Below are positions 1-10,714 of a stretch of 64,000 bases of DNA, piece by piece; within the stretch, counting starts at the first letter, position 1; each line of letters opens with the position of its first letter. The notes beneath the pieces are model-generated. The model had not been told where the DNA came from. It ran no database searches and worked only from the letters and a program-made list of their open reading frames with translations. The position numbers and the translations under genes were made by a program. The stretch is from assembly GCF_900230255.1 (NCBI RefSeq), contig NZ_OCNJ01000001.1, forward strand, positions 310,001-374,000. Reading direction: 5' to 3'. The stretch comes from Caenispirillum bisanense (GTDB lineage: Bacteria > Pseudomonadota > Alphaproteobacteria > Rhodospirillales > Rhodospirillaceae).

Positions 1-1203
1 GTGGCGCACCAGCGGCAGACTACCGTAGCGCAACGCGTACATCTGCGTAAGGCCGCAGGGCTCGAACCGCGACGGAACGAGGAACACGTCGCTGCCCGCC
101 TGGATGCGGTGCGAACGGCCTTCGTCGTAGCCGACCCAGGTGCCGACGCGGCCCGGCCGCGCCCCGCCCAGGCCGTAGATGGCGTGTTCGAGCCAGCTGT
201 CGCCCGACCCCTGCATGACCACCTGGCCGCCGCGCGACAGGATGTGGTCCAGCGCGCCGAGCACCAGGTCGATGCCCTTCTGCTCGCTGAAGCGCGACAC
301 CAGGCCGAACAGCGGTGCCTCGGGCCGTTCCTCCAGGCCGAACTCGCGCTGCAGGGCGGCCTTGCAGGCGGCCTTGCCCGCCAGGTCGTCGACCGAGTAG
401 CGGGCGGGCAGCAGGTGGTCGCGCGCCGGGTCCCACTGGTCGTAGTCGACGCCGTTTAGGATGCCCGACAGGTCGTTCGACCGCCAGCGCAGCAGCCCGT
501 CCATGCCGCGGCCGCCGTCGGGCGTCTGGATCTCGCGGGCGTAGGTGGGGCTGACGGTGGTGATGCGGTCGGCGTAGTAGCAGCCGGCCTTCAGCGTGCT
601 GACGTGGCCGTAGAACTCCAGCCCGTCCATGGCGAAGCTGTGACCCGGCAGGCCGATCAGCGGCAGGATCTCCTCGCCGAAGATGCCCTGGAAGTGGATG
701 TTGTGGATCGAAAAGACGGTCGCCGCACCCGGCCCGTCGGTCAGCGCCAGATAGGCGGGGACGAGGCCGGTCTGCCAGTCGTTGCAGTGGATGACGTCGG
801 CCTGCCAGCCGACCGGCGACTTGGGCGTGCCGAGCAGCGCCGCCACCTTGGACAGGAGGGCGAAGCGCAGGAAGTTGTCCGGGTGGTCGTGGCCCCACTC
901 GTTGATGTAGGGGCCGCCGCCGCGATGGAAGAGGCTCGGGCAGTCCACCAGCCACACCGGCACGCCGCTGTCGGGCATGCGCGTCTCGATCAGGCGCACG
1001 TGATGGGCGGCCAGCACTTCGCCCAGGTCGACCTCGGCGACCCGCTCGGTCACCTTGGCGAGTACCGACGGATAGGCCGGCAGCACGATGCGGGCGTCGA
1101 TTCCGATCCTCGCGAGCGCCGCCGGCAGGGCACCGGCGACGTCGGCCAGGCCCCCGGTCTTGATCAGCGGATAGGCTTCGGAGGCGGCGATGAGGACGCG
1201 CAT
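1..1203 (-). CDS. glgA: Glycogen synthase GlgA, 3' end outside the window
   Basis: Transfers glucose from ADP-glucose to the growing alpha-1,4-glucan in the cytoplasm. The 401 visible residues start MRVLIAASEAYPLIKTGGLA, the N-terminal GT5 signature whose KTGG lysine binds ADP-glucose. Further in are HCNDWQT, the interdomain region, and the C-terminal-domain motif EPCGLTQMYALRYG. The family is about 480 residues, so roughly 80 C-terminal residues lie left of position 1. The ATG at 1203 fits the family N-terminus exactly. It is divergent from glgC, whose product makes its substrate, across a 296-base gap in which I see no convincing promoter boxes. Confidence 0.96.
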   Translation of the reverse strand, partial: MRVLIAASEAYPLIKTGGLADVAGALPAALARIGIDARIVLPAYPSVLAKVTERVAEVDLGEVLAAHHVRLIETRMPDSGVPVWLVDCPSLFHRGGGPYINEWGHDHPDNFLRFALLSKVAALLGTPKSPVGWQADVIHCNDWQTGLVPAYLALTDGPGAATVFSIHNIHFQGIFGEEILPLIGLPGHSFAMDGLEFYGHVSTLKAGCYYADRITTVSPTYAREIQTPDGGRGMDGLLRWRSNDLSGILNGVDYDQWDPARDHLLPARYSVDDLAGKAACKAALQREFGLEERPEAPLFGLVSRFSEQKGIDLVLGALDHILSRGGQVVMQGSGDSWLEHAIYGLGGARPGRVGTWVGYDEGRSHRIQAGSDVFLVPSRFEPCGLTQMYALRYGSLPLVRH

Positions 1204-1499
1204 TCTGACTCCCGTTCCCAGGCGGGCCGCGCCGGCGGGCGGATGGCCGGCGTGACGATGGCGTAATTCACGGCATTTGTGACGAAGAGGCAATACCGGA
1301 ATCGTGACACTTGCGTTGTGGCCTTTCGGCAGGAACGTCTGGATAGGGCCCGAAGATCAAGGGGATATGGACCTTCGTCGAGGGTTCGAGTGTTCATGCC
1401 CCTGTAATTGATCCTGTCGGCGACCCGTGCAAAAGTCCCGATGCAGGGTGGGGAGAAAGTCGGCTCTGCGGCCTGAGGCCGTGCCAACGGAGGAAGCGA

Positions 1500-2804
1500 A
1501 TGGAACAGATCGACGTGGCCTACGATCTCAACCGGGCCCTGAAGGGGACGCTGGCGCTGGTGCTGGCGGGCGGTCGCGGGTCGCGCCTGATGGCGCTGAC
1601 GGACGACGAGGCCAAGCCGGCGGTGCCCTTCGCCGGCAAGTTCCGCATCATCGACTTTCCGCTGTCCAACTGCATCAATTCGGGCATCCGCCGCATCGCC
1701 GTGCCGACCCAGTACAAGGCGCACACGCTGATCCGCCACATCCAGCGCGGCTGGTCGTTCTTCCGCGCCGAGATCAACGAGTTCGTGGAACTGTGGCCGG
1801 CCCAGCAGCAGACCCGCGACGAGGCGTGGTACCGCGGCACCGCCGACGCCGTGTACCAGAACCTCGACACCATCCGCGCCCACGACCCGGACTACATCCT
1901 CATCCTGGCCGGTGACCACGTCTATCGCCAGGACTACAGCCGCATGCTGGCGCACCACCTGGAAACCGGCGCCGACGTCACGGTGTCCTGCGTCGAGGTG
2001 CCGCTGAAGCAGGCCACCGGCTTCGGCTGCGTCGACGTGGACGAGACCGACAGCATCGTCGGCTTCCTGGAGAAGCCCGCCAACCCGCCGCACATCCCCG
2101 GCGACCCGACGCGCGCCTTCGCCTCCATGGGCATCTACATCTTCAACCGCGACCTGCTGGAGCGCCTGCTGGAAAGCGACGCCGACACCCCCACCTCGTC
2201 GCACGATTTCGGCAAGGACATCATCCCGTCGCTGCTCGGCCGCTACAAGCTGATGGCGCACCGCTTCTCCGACAGTGCCGTGCGCTCGGCCCCCGACGCG
2301 GAGCCCTACTGGCGCGACGTCGGCACGGTGGATGCCTATTGGGAAGCCAACCTGGACCTGGTGAACGTCACCCCGGCGCTCGACCTCTACGACCACAGCT
2401 GGCCCATCTGGACCTACCAGGAACAGCTGCCGAGCGCAAAGTTCGTGTTCGACAACGAACAGCGCCGCGGCATGGCCGTGGACAGCCTGGTCTCCGGCGG
2501 CTGCATCGTCTCGGGCGCGACGGTGCGGCGGTCGCTGCTGTTCTCCAACGTGCGGGTCAACAGCTTCTCGCTGGTGGAGGACACGGTGGTGCTGCCGGGC
2601 GCAGACATCGGCCGCAACTGCCGCATCAAGCGCGCCATCGTCGGCAACCGCTGCCGCGTGCCGGAAGGGCTGGTGGTGGGCGAGGACCGCGAGGCCGACG
2701 CCCGCCGCTTCCACGTCACCGAGGACGGCGTGACCCTCATCACCCAGCGCATGCTGGAAGCCCTGCCGGCCGGGGAGGGCGCACGGCCCGTCCCGGCGGC
2801 GTGA
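1500..2804 (+). CDS. glgC: Glucose-1-phosphate adenylyltransferase (ADP-glucose pyrophosphorylase)
   Basis: Makes ADP-glucose and pyrophosphate from glucose-1-phosphate and ATP, the committed step of bacterial glycogen synthesis. The 434 residues match the family length. The nucleotidyltransferase domain has [17 protein letters not shown] (about residues 18-34), the sugar-phosphate motif FLEKPANPP, and [19 protein letters not shown] left-handed beta-helix domain follows ([20 protein letters not shown]). The start is supported by GGAGGAAG six to ten bases upstream. It faces glgA head to head and ends facing malQ, with a series of hairpins between. Allosteric control by sugar phosphates is typical of the family and cannot be read here. 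Confidence 0.97.
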   Translation: MEQIDVAYDLNRALKGTLALVLAGGRGSRLMALTDDEAKPAVPFAGKFRIIDFPLSNCINSGIRRIAVPTQYKAHTLIRHIQRGWSFFRAEINEFVELWPAQQQTRDEAWYRGTADAVYQNLDTIRAHDPDYILILAGDHVYRQDYSRMLAHHLETGADVTVSCVEVPLKQATGFGCVDVDETDSIVGFLEKPANPPHIPGDPTRAFASMGIYIFNRDLLERLLESDADTPTSSHDFGKDIIPSLLGRYKLMAHRFSDSAVRSAPDAEPYWRDVGTVDAYWEANLDLVNVTPALDLYDHSWPIWTYQEQLPSAKFVFDNEQRRGMAVDSLVSGGCIVSGATVRRSLLFSNVRVNSFSLVEDTVVLPGADIGRNCRIKRAIVGNRCRVPEGLVVGEDREADARRFHVTEDGVTLITQRMLEALPAGEGARPVPAA

Positions 2805-2844
2805 GGAGGGGCCGGCCTGCGGCGCGGCCCCTAGAGTCTCGTGC

Positions 2845-2965
2845 GCTCCGGCGCGGTCGCGCCGGAGCTGCGTTCAGGCGCCACGCAGGCTCCCGCGCCT
2901 GACTGGCGTGGGGGCGCAGTCGCGCCCCTGATCGCGGTTTCCGATCCTGCCCGATCGGAAACCGC
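2845..2965. terminator. Series of hairpins between convergent glgC and malQ
   Basis: Three compact inverted repeats and one looser one fill the gap between the two stop codons. They are 2845-2855/2858-2868 (11 bp, GCTCCGGCGCG arm), 2874-2881/2895-2902 (TCAGGCGC arm), 2911-2917/2922-2928 (GGGGCGC arm, AGTC loop) and 2934-2946/2953-2965 (13 bp, GCGGTTTCCGATC arm, CTGCCC loop). The last begins two bases beyond the malQ stop. None has a long T-tract, so they may block exonucleases or assist Rho rather than terminate intrinsically. Confidence 0.55.
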
Positions 2966-2966
2966 T

Positions 2967-5177
2967 CTAGCGTTTCGTCGCCGCCGGCACGTGCGCCCGT
3001 TCGGCGCGCACGGCGTCGGCGGTGGCGGCGAAGTCCGGGTCGGCGGCGATGGCTTCCAGGGTGCGGCCGAGGCGGCGGCGCCAGTTGGGATACTGGTCGA
3101 CCGTCCCCGGCAGGTTCACCTGGGCTTCCTCCAGCGCCAGGTCGTCCAGGTTCACCATCATCAGCCGCGCCGGCGAGCGCGCCAGGAAGCGGTGGATGGC
3201 CAGCACCAGGGTGCGCAGCGCCGCCTCGTCGGCCGCCGGGTCGCGGCCGAAGGTCTCCGGCACCACGCCCTGATCCTTCAGCGCCGCCAGCAGCACCTCG
3301 CGCTCGCGGATGCGGGCGCGGTCGTCGTCGGCCGGCGAGGCGCCCTCGGGGATCAGGCCCAGGTCGTGGCGCAGTTGCACGTCCCAGCCGCGCCAGTGCC
3401 CGACGATGGTGTGCAGGTCGTGCGAGGTGGCGGTGGCGACCGCCTGCTCGGGGTAGGTCTCGGGCCGCTTGAACAGGCCGTCGGCGTAGCGCTCGAAATA
3501 GAACAGGCGGTAGGACAGGATGTCTTCCTCGGCCATGCGGTCGCGGAAGCCGTCCGGCACCGTGCCCAGATCTTCGCCGATCACCATGCAGCAGTTGCGA
3601 TGGCTCTCCAGCGCCAGGATGCCCAGCAGGTCGTCCATGGGGTAGGAGACGTAGGTACCGCCCATGGCCGAGACGCCCGGCGGAATCCAGTAGAGGTGCT
3701 GCAGCGCCATGGCGTGGTCCATGCGCAGCGCGCCGGCGTGCCGCATGTTGGCGCGCACCATCTCCACGAACGGCCCGTAGCCCATGTCGCGCAGCACCAG
3801 CGGGTTGAGCGGCGGCAGGCCCCAGTCCTGGCCGTGGCTGTTGAAGGCGTCCGGCGGGCAGCCGACGCGGGCGCCGACGGCGTAGACGCCGGGGTCCATC
3901 CAGGTGTCGGCGCCGCTGGTGTCGACGCCGACGGCGAGGTCGCGGTAGAGCCCGATGACCGGGCCGCCGCGCGCCGCCGTGGTCAGGGCGTCCGCCGCCG
4001 CGCCGAGCTGGCGGTCGGCCTCGAACTGCAGCCACAGGTGATAGCGCACGCGGTCCATCTGCGCGGTGGCGACGTCGAGCACGGCCGGGCCGGCGGGATT
4101 GCGGAACTCCTCCGGCCACTGCGGCCAGGGCGTGCCGGCGAAGTCCTCCTGCAGCACGTTGAACACGGCGAAGCGATGCAGGCGGTAGCCGCCGGCATCG
4201 AGGAAGTCGGCGAAGGCCTGCTTGCGGGCGTGGGTCTCGGGCAGCGCCTCGAAGGCCTTGTGCAGGACGCGCAGGATCTCGTGCTTCAGGGCCGAGACGG
4301 CGGGATAGTCCACCAGATCACCACCGCGCACCGCCTTCAGGCGGTCCATGAAGGCGGTGTCGGCCATGAGGGAGCGGGCGTCCGTGCTGTCGGCCAGTTC
4401 CGGCACCGCGTCGACGTCGATGTAGAGCGGGTTGAGGAACAGCCGGCTGGCCGGGCTGTAGGGGCTGGCGTGCGCCGGGTTGTGCGGGAACAGGGCGTGC
4501 AGCGGGTTGATGCCGACCACGTGGCCGCCCTGCGCGCCCGTCGCCTGGGCGAGGCTGCGCAGGCTGGAGAAGTCGCCCATGCCCCAGTCGACGGCGGTGC
4601 GCACACTGTAGAGCTGGCAGGCGATGCCCCAGGCGCGACCGCCGTCCTCCACGAAGTCCGGCCGCCAGCAGCGCGTCGGGCAGACGATGACGCGGCCCTC
4701 GTCAAGCAGGGTACCCGCGGCGTCGAACAGGCGCAGGGTGTGGTAGCCGTAGGCGAGGTGCGACGGCAGCGGCAGGTTCCACCGCTCGTGGGTGACGCCG
4801 GCGATGTCGCGGACCTCGAGCGCCGCGAGGCCGGCGGGGATCACCTCGCCGCGCATCTCGAGGCCGTCCTCCTGCTCGATCACCCAGGTGAAGGTGCGGT
4901 CGCGGTCGGCGGGCCGGGTGGTGAGGGTGGTCCACATCTGGGCGCCGGTGGTGCGCAGCACCGTCACCGGCTCCAGCAGCCGACCCCAGCGGGCGGTCTC
5001 CAGCTTCTCCAGGCTGGCGGCGGCGGTGGCCTCGTCCGTCGCCGGATGGCCGAGCGCGGCCAGCAGCGCCTGCATGTCCAGCTCGGTCGTGTCGTGGCGG
5101 TTGCCGAAGATGTCCCAGTAGCAGGGCTCTATGCCTGCTGCTTCGGCCAGCCGTGCCAGCGTTTCCGCATACTGCAT
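2967..5177 (-). CDS. malQ: 4-alpha-glucanotransferase (amylomaltase, GH77)
   Basis: Disproportionates maltodextrins by transferring alpha-1,4-glucan chains, recycling short glucans left by glycogen debranching. The 736 residues carry the GH77 catalytic motifs: nucleophile region ALRMDHAMALQHLYWIP, acid/base VIGEDLGTVP, and TSHDLHTIVGHWRGW. An N-terminal extension of about 150 residues precedes the barrel, as in the longer proteobacterial MalQ class. I chose the ATG at 5177 (MQYAETLARLAE), preceded by GAGGGGAAG, over the ATG 15 codons upstream. It follows glgX on the same strand with a 95-base gap, so the two are probably one transcript. Confidence 0.95.
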   Translation of the reverse strand: MQYAETLARLAEAAGIEPCYWDIFGNRHDTTELDMQALLAALGHPATDEATAAASLEKLETARWGRLLEPVTVLRTTGAQMWTTLTTRPADRDRTFTWVIEQEDGLEMRGEVIPAGLAALEVRDIAGVTHERWNLPLPSHLAYGYHTLRLFDAAGTLLDEGRVIVCPTRCWRPDFVEDGGRAWGIACQLYSVRTAVDWGMGDFSSLRSLAQATGAQGGHVVGINPLHALFPHNPAHASPYSPASRLFLNPLYIDVDAVPELADSTDARSLMADTAFMDRLKAVRGGDLVDYPAVSALKHEILRVLHKAFEALPETHARKQAFADFLDAGGYRLHRFAVFNVLQEDFAGTPWPQWPEEFRNPAGPAVLDVATAQMDRVRYHLWLQFEADRQLGAAADALTTAARGGPVIGLYRDLAVGVDTSGADTWMDPGVYAVGARVGCPPDAFNSHGQDWGLPPLNPLVLRDMGYGPFVEMVRANMRHAGALRMDHAMALQHLYWIPPGVSAMGGTYVSYPMDDLLGILALESHRNCCMVIGEDLGTVPDGFRDRMAEEDILSYRLFYFERYADGLFKRPETYPEQAVATATSHDLHTIVGHWRGWDVQLRHDLGLIPEGASPADDDRARIREREVLLAALKDQGVVPETFGRDPAADEAALRTLVLAIHRFLARSPARLMMVNLDDLALEEAQVNLPGTVDQYPNWRRRLGRTLEAIAADPDFAATADAVRAERAHVPAATKR

Positions 5178-5272
5178 GTCTTCCCCTCGCGTCTTCGTTT
5201 CCGCCGCCGCGGCGGCGGGCAATCATGGCCTCGGGAGGCCGGGCGCTACGGCTCCCGCGGTGTGGTGTGGCG

Positions 5273-7456
<2,184 letters not shown>

Positions 7457-7539
7457 GAACGTCCTCGGCGGAGGGCGGAAGGGCGCGGGCAGGGCAGGGC
7501 CGGCGAAAAGCCGGGGGCGGGGCGATCGCCCCGCCGCGA

Positions 7540-7914
7540 TCAGGCCTCGCCGCCGGTGGCGGACGGCGTGCCGCGCGCCTGCTTCTTGCCGCGGCCGGCG
7601 GCGGGCTTGCCGGCGGGCTTGCCGGCGGACTTGGCGGTGCCCTCGCCGGCCTTGGCGCGGGACTTGGCGGCGCTCGGCGGCGTCGACGTGCCGTCGGCCT
7701 TGGCGTCGCTCTTGGGCGCCTTGGCGGTGGTGGCGGTCTTGGTGGCCCGCTTGGTGGTGGCGGGCTGCGGCGGCTCGGCGGCGGCAGGGGCGTCGTTGGC
7801 CATCACTTCGCGCTCGGCCAGATACCAGAATTCCTGTTCGCGTCCTTCCGGGCAGCCGTGGGCTTCCCAGAGCTCGTAGGCCCGCCGGCGAATCGCTTCT
7901 TCGAGAGACGGCAT
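7540..7914 (-). CDS. DUF2934 family protein with Ala/Lys/Pro-rich tail
   Basis: The first ~40 residues (EEAIRRRAYELWEAHGCPEG, then REQEFWYLAE) match the short DUF2934 domain, found in small proteins often encoded beside glycogen or trehalose genes. The remaining ~80 residues are low-complexity, basic and rich in Ala, Lys, Thr, Pro and Gly, like histone-H1-like or intrinsically disordered tails. Total length is 124 residues. An AGGTGACCG ribosome site precedes the ATG. It is the first gene of the leftward set DUF2934-glgX-malQ, with an 83-base gap to glgX. The molecular function is not known; a link to glycogen metabolism is inferred from position. Confidence 0.85.
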   Translation of the reverse strand: MPSLEEAIRRRAYELWEAHGCPEGREQEFWYLAEREVMANDAPAAAEPPQPATTKRATKTATTAKAPKSDAKADGTSTPPSAAKSRAKAGEGTAKSAGKPAGKPAAGRGKKQARGTPSATGGEA

Positions 7915-8119
7915 CGGTCACCTTCCATGATCGGCGCTACGGGAAAAACTTGCGTGTCCCACTGTACACGGTGGGTGGCACCCGGAAAACACGAACGTGA
8001 ACGCGCGACGACCCGTCCGGTATCCTGCAAGTGGTTGATTCCGCAAGAACTTCATCGTTCGACGTTGGTCGAAACGGAAATTTCACCAAAGATCAAAGGC
8101 TTATGCCGAAAACGCCGAT

Positions 8120-8144
8120 CGCCGCCCCGGGGTCCGGGGCGGCG
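8120..8144 (-). terminator. Hairpin downstream of the cytochrome c gene
   Basis: Perfect 11-bp inverted repeat, CGCCGCCCCGG at 8120-8130 and its complement at 8134-8144, with a GGT loop. It lies about 50 bases past the cytochrome stop. Read on the minus strand it is followed by a short GTTTTC tract a few bases on, so it is probably an intrinsic terminator of moderate strength. Confidence 0.6.
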
Positions 8145-8195
8145 ACCTGTGGTCCGGCCGCGTGGGCCGGACTGCCGTCGATGGGCGTCAGACGC

Positions 8196-8606
8196 TCACT
8201 TCAGGGTCTTGAGGTAGGCGATGACGTCCTTGCGCTCCTGCTCGTCCTTCAGCTTGAAGGTCATCTTGGAGCGGGCCTTGTCGTCGCCCGAGGTGGCGCG
8301 GAGGAAGGCGGTCGGGTCTTCCAGGTAGGCCATCAGGTTTTCGTCGGTCCACTCGAAGCCCTTGGCGGTGGCGGCCAGGAAGCCTTCGGAGAACTTGAAG
8401 CCGTCGGCGCCTTCACCCGGCTTGTGGCCGACCACGCCGAACAGGTTCGGGCCGACCTTGTGCGCGCCGCCCTGTTCGAAGGTGTGGCAGGCGAGGCACT
8501 TCTTGGCGACCTTTTCACCGGCGGCCGCGTCCTGGGCCATGGCGGAGGTGCTGGCGAACCCGGCGACGGCCAGGGCGGCGGCGGCCATCACGATGGTCTT
8601 GTTCAT
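8196..8606 (-). CDS. Periplasmic class I cytochrome c (c2-like)
   Basis: Small soluble haem protein for periplasmic electron transfer. The 136-residue precursor has a signal peptide (MNKTIVMAAAALAVAGFAST, then SAMAQ with likely cleavage after AMAQ). One CxxCH haem site, KKCLACHTFE, is followed by HKVGPNLFGVVG, typical of the c2/mitochondrial c fold. SKMTFKLKDEQER supplies the expected methionine ligand, and the C-terminal helix is DVIAYLKTLK. The ATG at 8606 has AAGGAG nine bases upstream; upstream in-frame codons add non-signal sequence. It is monocistronic. Its partners (for example cytochrome bc1 and an oxidase) are not in this window. Confidence 0.93.
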   Translation of the reverse strand: MNKTIVMAAAALAVAGFASTSAMAQDAAAGEKVAKKCLACHTFEQGGAHKVGPNLFGVVGHKPGEGADGFKFSEGFLAATAKGFEWTDENLMAYLEDPTAFLRATSGDDKARSKMTFKLKDEQERKDVIAYLKTLK

Positions 8607-9097
8607 TCCCAAACTCCTTCGAATCCGGATGTTCCGTTCGTTCGCGACGGCGCCGAAGGGCGTTCCCCCGTCCCAACGGTTCTTGATGATGATCGGGGCG
8701 ACCGTACCCGGAAAGTGGCTAAGACTCAAGATCGCGCCGTCCGGCGTACGCAAGGCCCTGTCGTCGCCGAAGGGTCTACTGCCGGATTGTGGCGCCATGA
8801 TGGTGTCGCACGGCCTTATTATTCCCCCATTGTCGTGATCCTTTCGGGACCATCGAACGTAGATCGATACACGGTCGAAAAACCCCGGCGACCGATCACG
8901 ACACGGTGAACGCGAAAGAGTCCCCAGCCCTGCAAACTTGACAATGAAAGTCGGGTTTTATAGGCTGGAATGGATAAAAAAGAGATGAGTCGGGGCCGCG
9001 ACCCGCAGGAAAAGAGCCGAACACCACGGGGGTGGGGATCGGCCGGCGGGCGGCGGCGGAGGACCGGGATCTGATTGTCTGGAGAAGAGGTGGAGCC
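8607..9097. other. Divergent intergenic region between cytochrome c and rpoH
   Basis: About 490 bases with no supportable gene. It is visibly more AT-rich around 8900-8990 than its neighbours. It contains a good sigma-70-type promoter for rpoH (8938-8966), and the cytochrome promoter must lie on the other strand in the left half. Open frames crossing it lack ribosome sites and family resemblance. Confidence 0.7.
8938..8966 (+). promoter_or_regulatory. Predicted sigma-70-type promoter of rpoH
   Basis: TTGACA at 8938-8943 is a perfect -35 box. A 17-base spacer leads to TAGGCT at 8961-8966; alternative -10 hexamers TATAGG or TTATAG overlap this position with shorter spacing. Transcription would start near 8973 and give an rpoH leader of about 125 bases, long enough for the thermosensor-type structures known in rpoH leaders, though I cannot fold it here. 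Confidence 0.6.
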
Positions 9098-10003
9098 ATG
9101 GCGTCCAATCTTTCCTTACCGGTCGTCGCCTCCGAGGATGGTCTCGCCGGCTACATGGAGCAGATCAAGCGGTTTCCGCTCCTCGACCCCGAGCAGGAAT
9201 ACATGCTGGCGGTGCGCTATCGCGACGAGGCCGACCAGGCCGCCGCGCACGTGCTGGTGACCAGCCACCTGCGCCTCGTGGCGAAGATCGCCATGGGCTA
9301 CCGCTACTACGGCCTGCCCGTGTCGGACCTCATCGCCGAGGGCAACCTGGGCCTGATGCGGGCGGTGAAGAAGTTCGAGCCCGAGAAGGGCTTCCGCCTC
9401 GCCACCTACGCCATGTGGTGGATCAAGGCGAGCATCAACGAATACGTCCTGAACTCGTGGTCGCTGGTGAAGGTCGGCACCGTGGCGGCGCAGAAGAAGC
9501 TGTTCTTCAACCTGCGGCGCATGAAGGCCAAGCTCGGCGTCTACGAGGAAGGCGACATGGCGCCCCACAACGCGCGCGCCATCGCCGAGGAGCTGAACGT
9601 CAGCGAGGCCGACGTGGTGGACATGAACCGCCGCCTGTCGCGCCAGGACGCCAGCCTCAACCTGCCGGTCGGCGAGGAAGGCGACCTGCAGCGCCAGGAC
9701 CTGCTGGTCGACGACGGCCCCAACCAGGAAACCATGCTGGCCGAAGCCGAAGAGCGTCGCCTGGGCCGCCAGCTGCTGCGCGACGCCCTGTCCGGCCTCA
9801 ACGACCGCGAGCGCCACATCATCCTGGAGCGCCGCCTGCGCAGCCAGCCGACCACGCTCGAGGAACTCGGCCGCCACTACGGCATCAGCCGCGAGCGCGT
9901 GCGCCAGATCGAAAACCGCGCCTTCACCAAGCTGCAGACGGCGGTGCGCGCCGCCGCCACGGCGCTGGAAAAACGCGGTGCCGAGGTGGCGCTGCCTATT
10001 TGA
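9098..10003 (+). CDS. rpoH: RNA polymerase sigma factor RpoH (sigma-32)
   Basis: Heat-shock sigma factor. The 301 residues have region 2 (DLIAEGNLGLMRAVKKFEPE, then GFRLATYAMWWIKASI), the diagnostic RpoH box QKKLFFNLRRMK, and region 4 with the helix-turn-helix TLEELGRHYGISRERVRQIE. The ATG at 9098 is preceded by GGAGAAGAGGTGGAG. Upstream in-frame codons reach 9032 but lack a ribosome site. It is transcribed alone, between a promoter at 8938 and a terminator at 10039. Alphaproteobacteria often have several RpoH paralogues; which one this is cannot be told from one copy. Confidence 0.96.
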   Translation: MASNLSLPVVASEDGLAGYMEQIKRFPLLDPEQEYMLAVRYRDEADQAAAHVLVTSHLRLVAKIAMGYRYYGLPVSDLIAEGNLGLMRAVKKFEPEKGFRLATYAMWWIKASINEYVLNSWSLVKVGTVAAQKKLFFNLRRMKAKLGVYEEGDMAPHNARAIAEELNVSEADVVDMNRRLSRQDASLNLPVGEEGDLQRQDLLVDDGPNQETMLAEAEERRLGRQLLRDALSGLNDRERHIILERRLRSQPTTLEELGRHYGISRERVRQIENRAFTKLQTAVRAAATALEKRGAEVALPI

Positions 10004-10038
10004 GCGGCAGGCCTCTCCTCCTCCTCCGACAGTCGTAG

Positions 10039-10064
10039 AGGCGGCCCCACCCGGGGCCGCCTTT
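10039..10064 (+). terminator. Intrinsic terminator of rpoH
   Basis: AGGCGGCCCC at 10039-10048 pairs with GGGGCCGCCT at 10053-10062 across an ACCC loop, followed by TTC. It lies 36 bases past the rpoH stop. Confidence 0.75.
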
Positions 10065-10139
10065 CGTCTGAGGGTGCCTCAAAAGAAGGCTGCGCGACTC
10101 GGCTCGCCATGCTTCTGCCTTAATCTTGGGCGGCCATGT

Positions 10140-10153
10140 TGCACTGCAGTGCA
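10140..10153. promoter_or_regulatory. Palindrome upstream of the glnK promoter
   Basis: TGCACTGCAGTGCA is a perfect 14-base palindrome centred about 105 bases upstream of the sigma-54 -24 element. That is the right distance for an enhancer-binding protein. The GCAC/GTGC half-sites resemble NtrC sites, but they are four bases apart rather than the usual seven, so assignment to NtrC is tentative. Confidence 0.4.
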
Positions 10154-10250
10154 TCAAAATCGGGCAAATCCCCACTCCCCTGATCGGATGCTCGCGCGGC
10201 AGGCAGAGCCAAGTGCCCGCATTCCCTCGACTTTTCCAAAATTCCGCGAG

Positions 10251-10692
<442 letters not shown>

Positions 10693-10714
10693 CGGACACA
10701 GGGGGATGCATCAC

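Noticed and set aside
20-955. Long frames on both strands within glgA, and similar frames throughout
   Set aside because: High GC suppresses stops in all frames; these shadow frames have Arg/Pro/Ala-rich composition and no family resemblance.
1204-1499. Specific promoters in the glgA-glgC gap
   Set aside because: I see no -35/-10 pair good enough to report on either strand.
7457-7921. N-terminal extension of glgX by 155 codons
   Set aside because: It overlaps the DUF2934 gene in another frame, is low-complexity, and the start at 7456 has a ribosome site and family N-terminus.
8896-9108. 70-codon frame on the minus strand before rpoH
   Set aside because: No ribosome site; overlaps the rpoH promoter and start.
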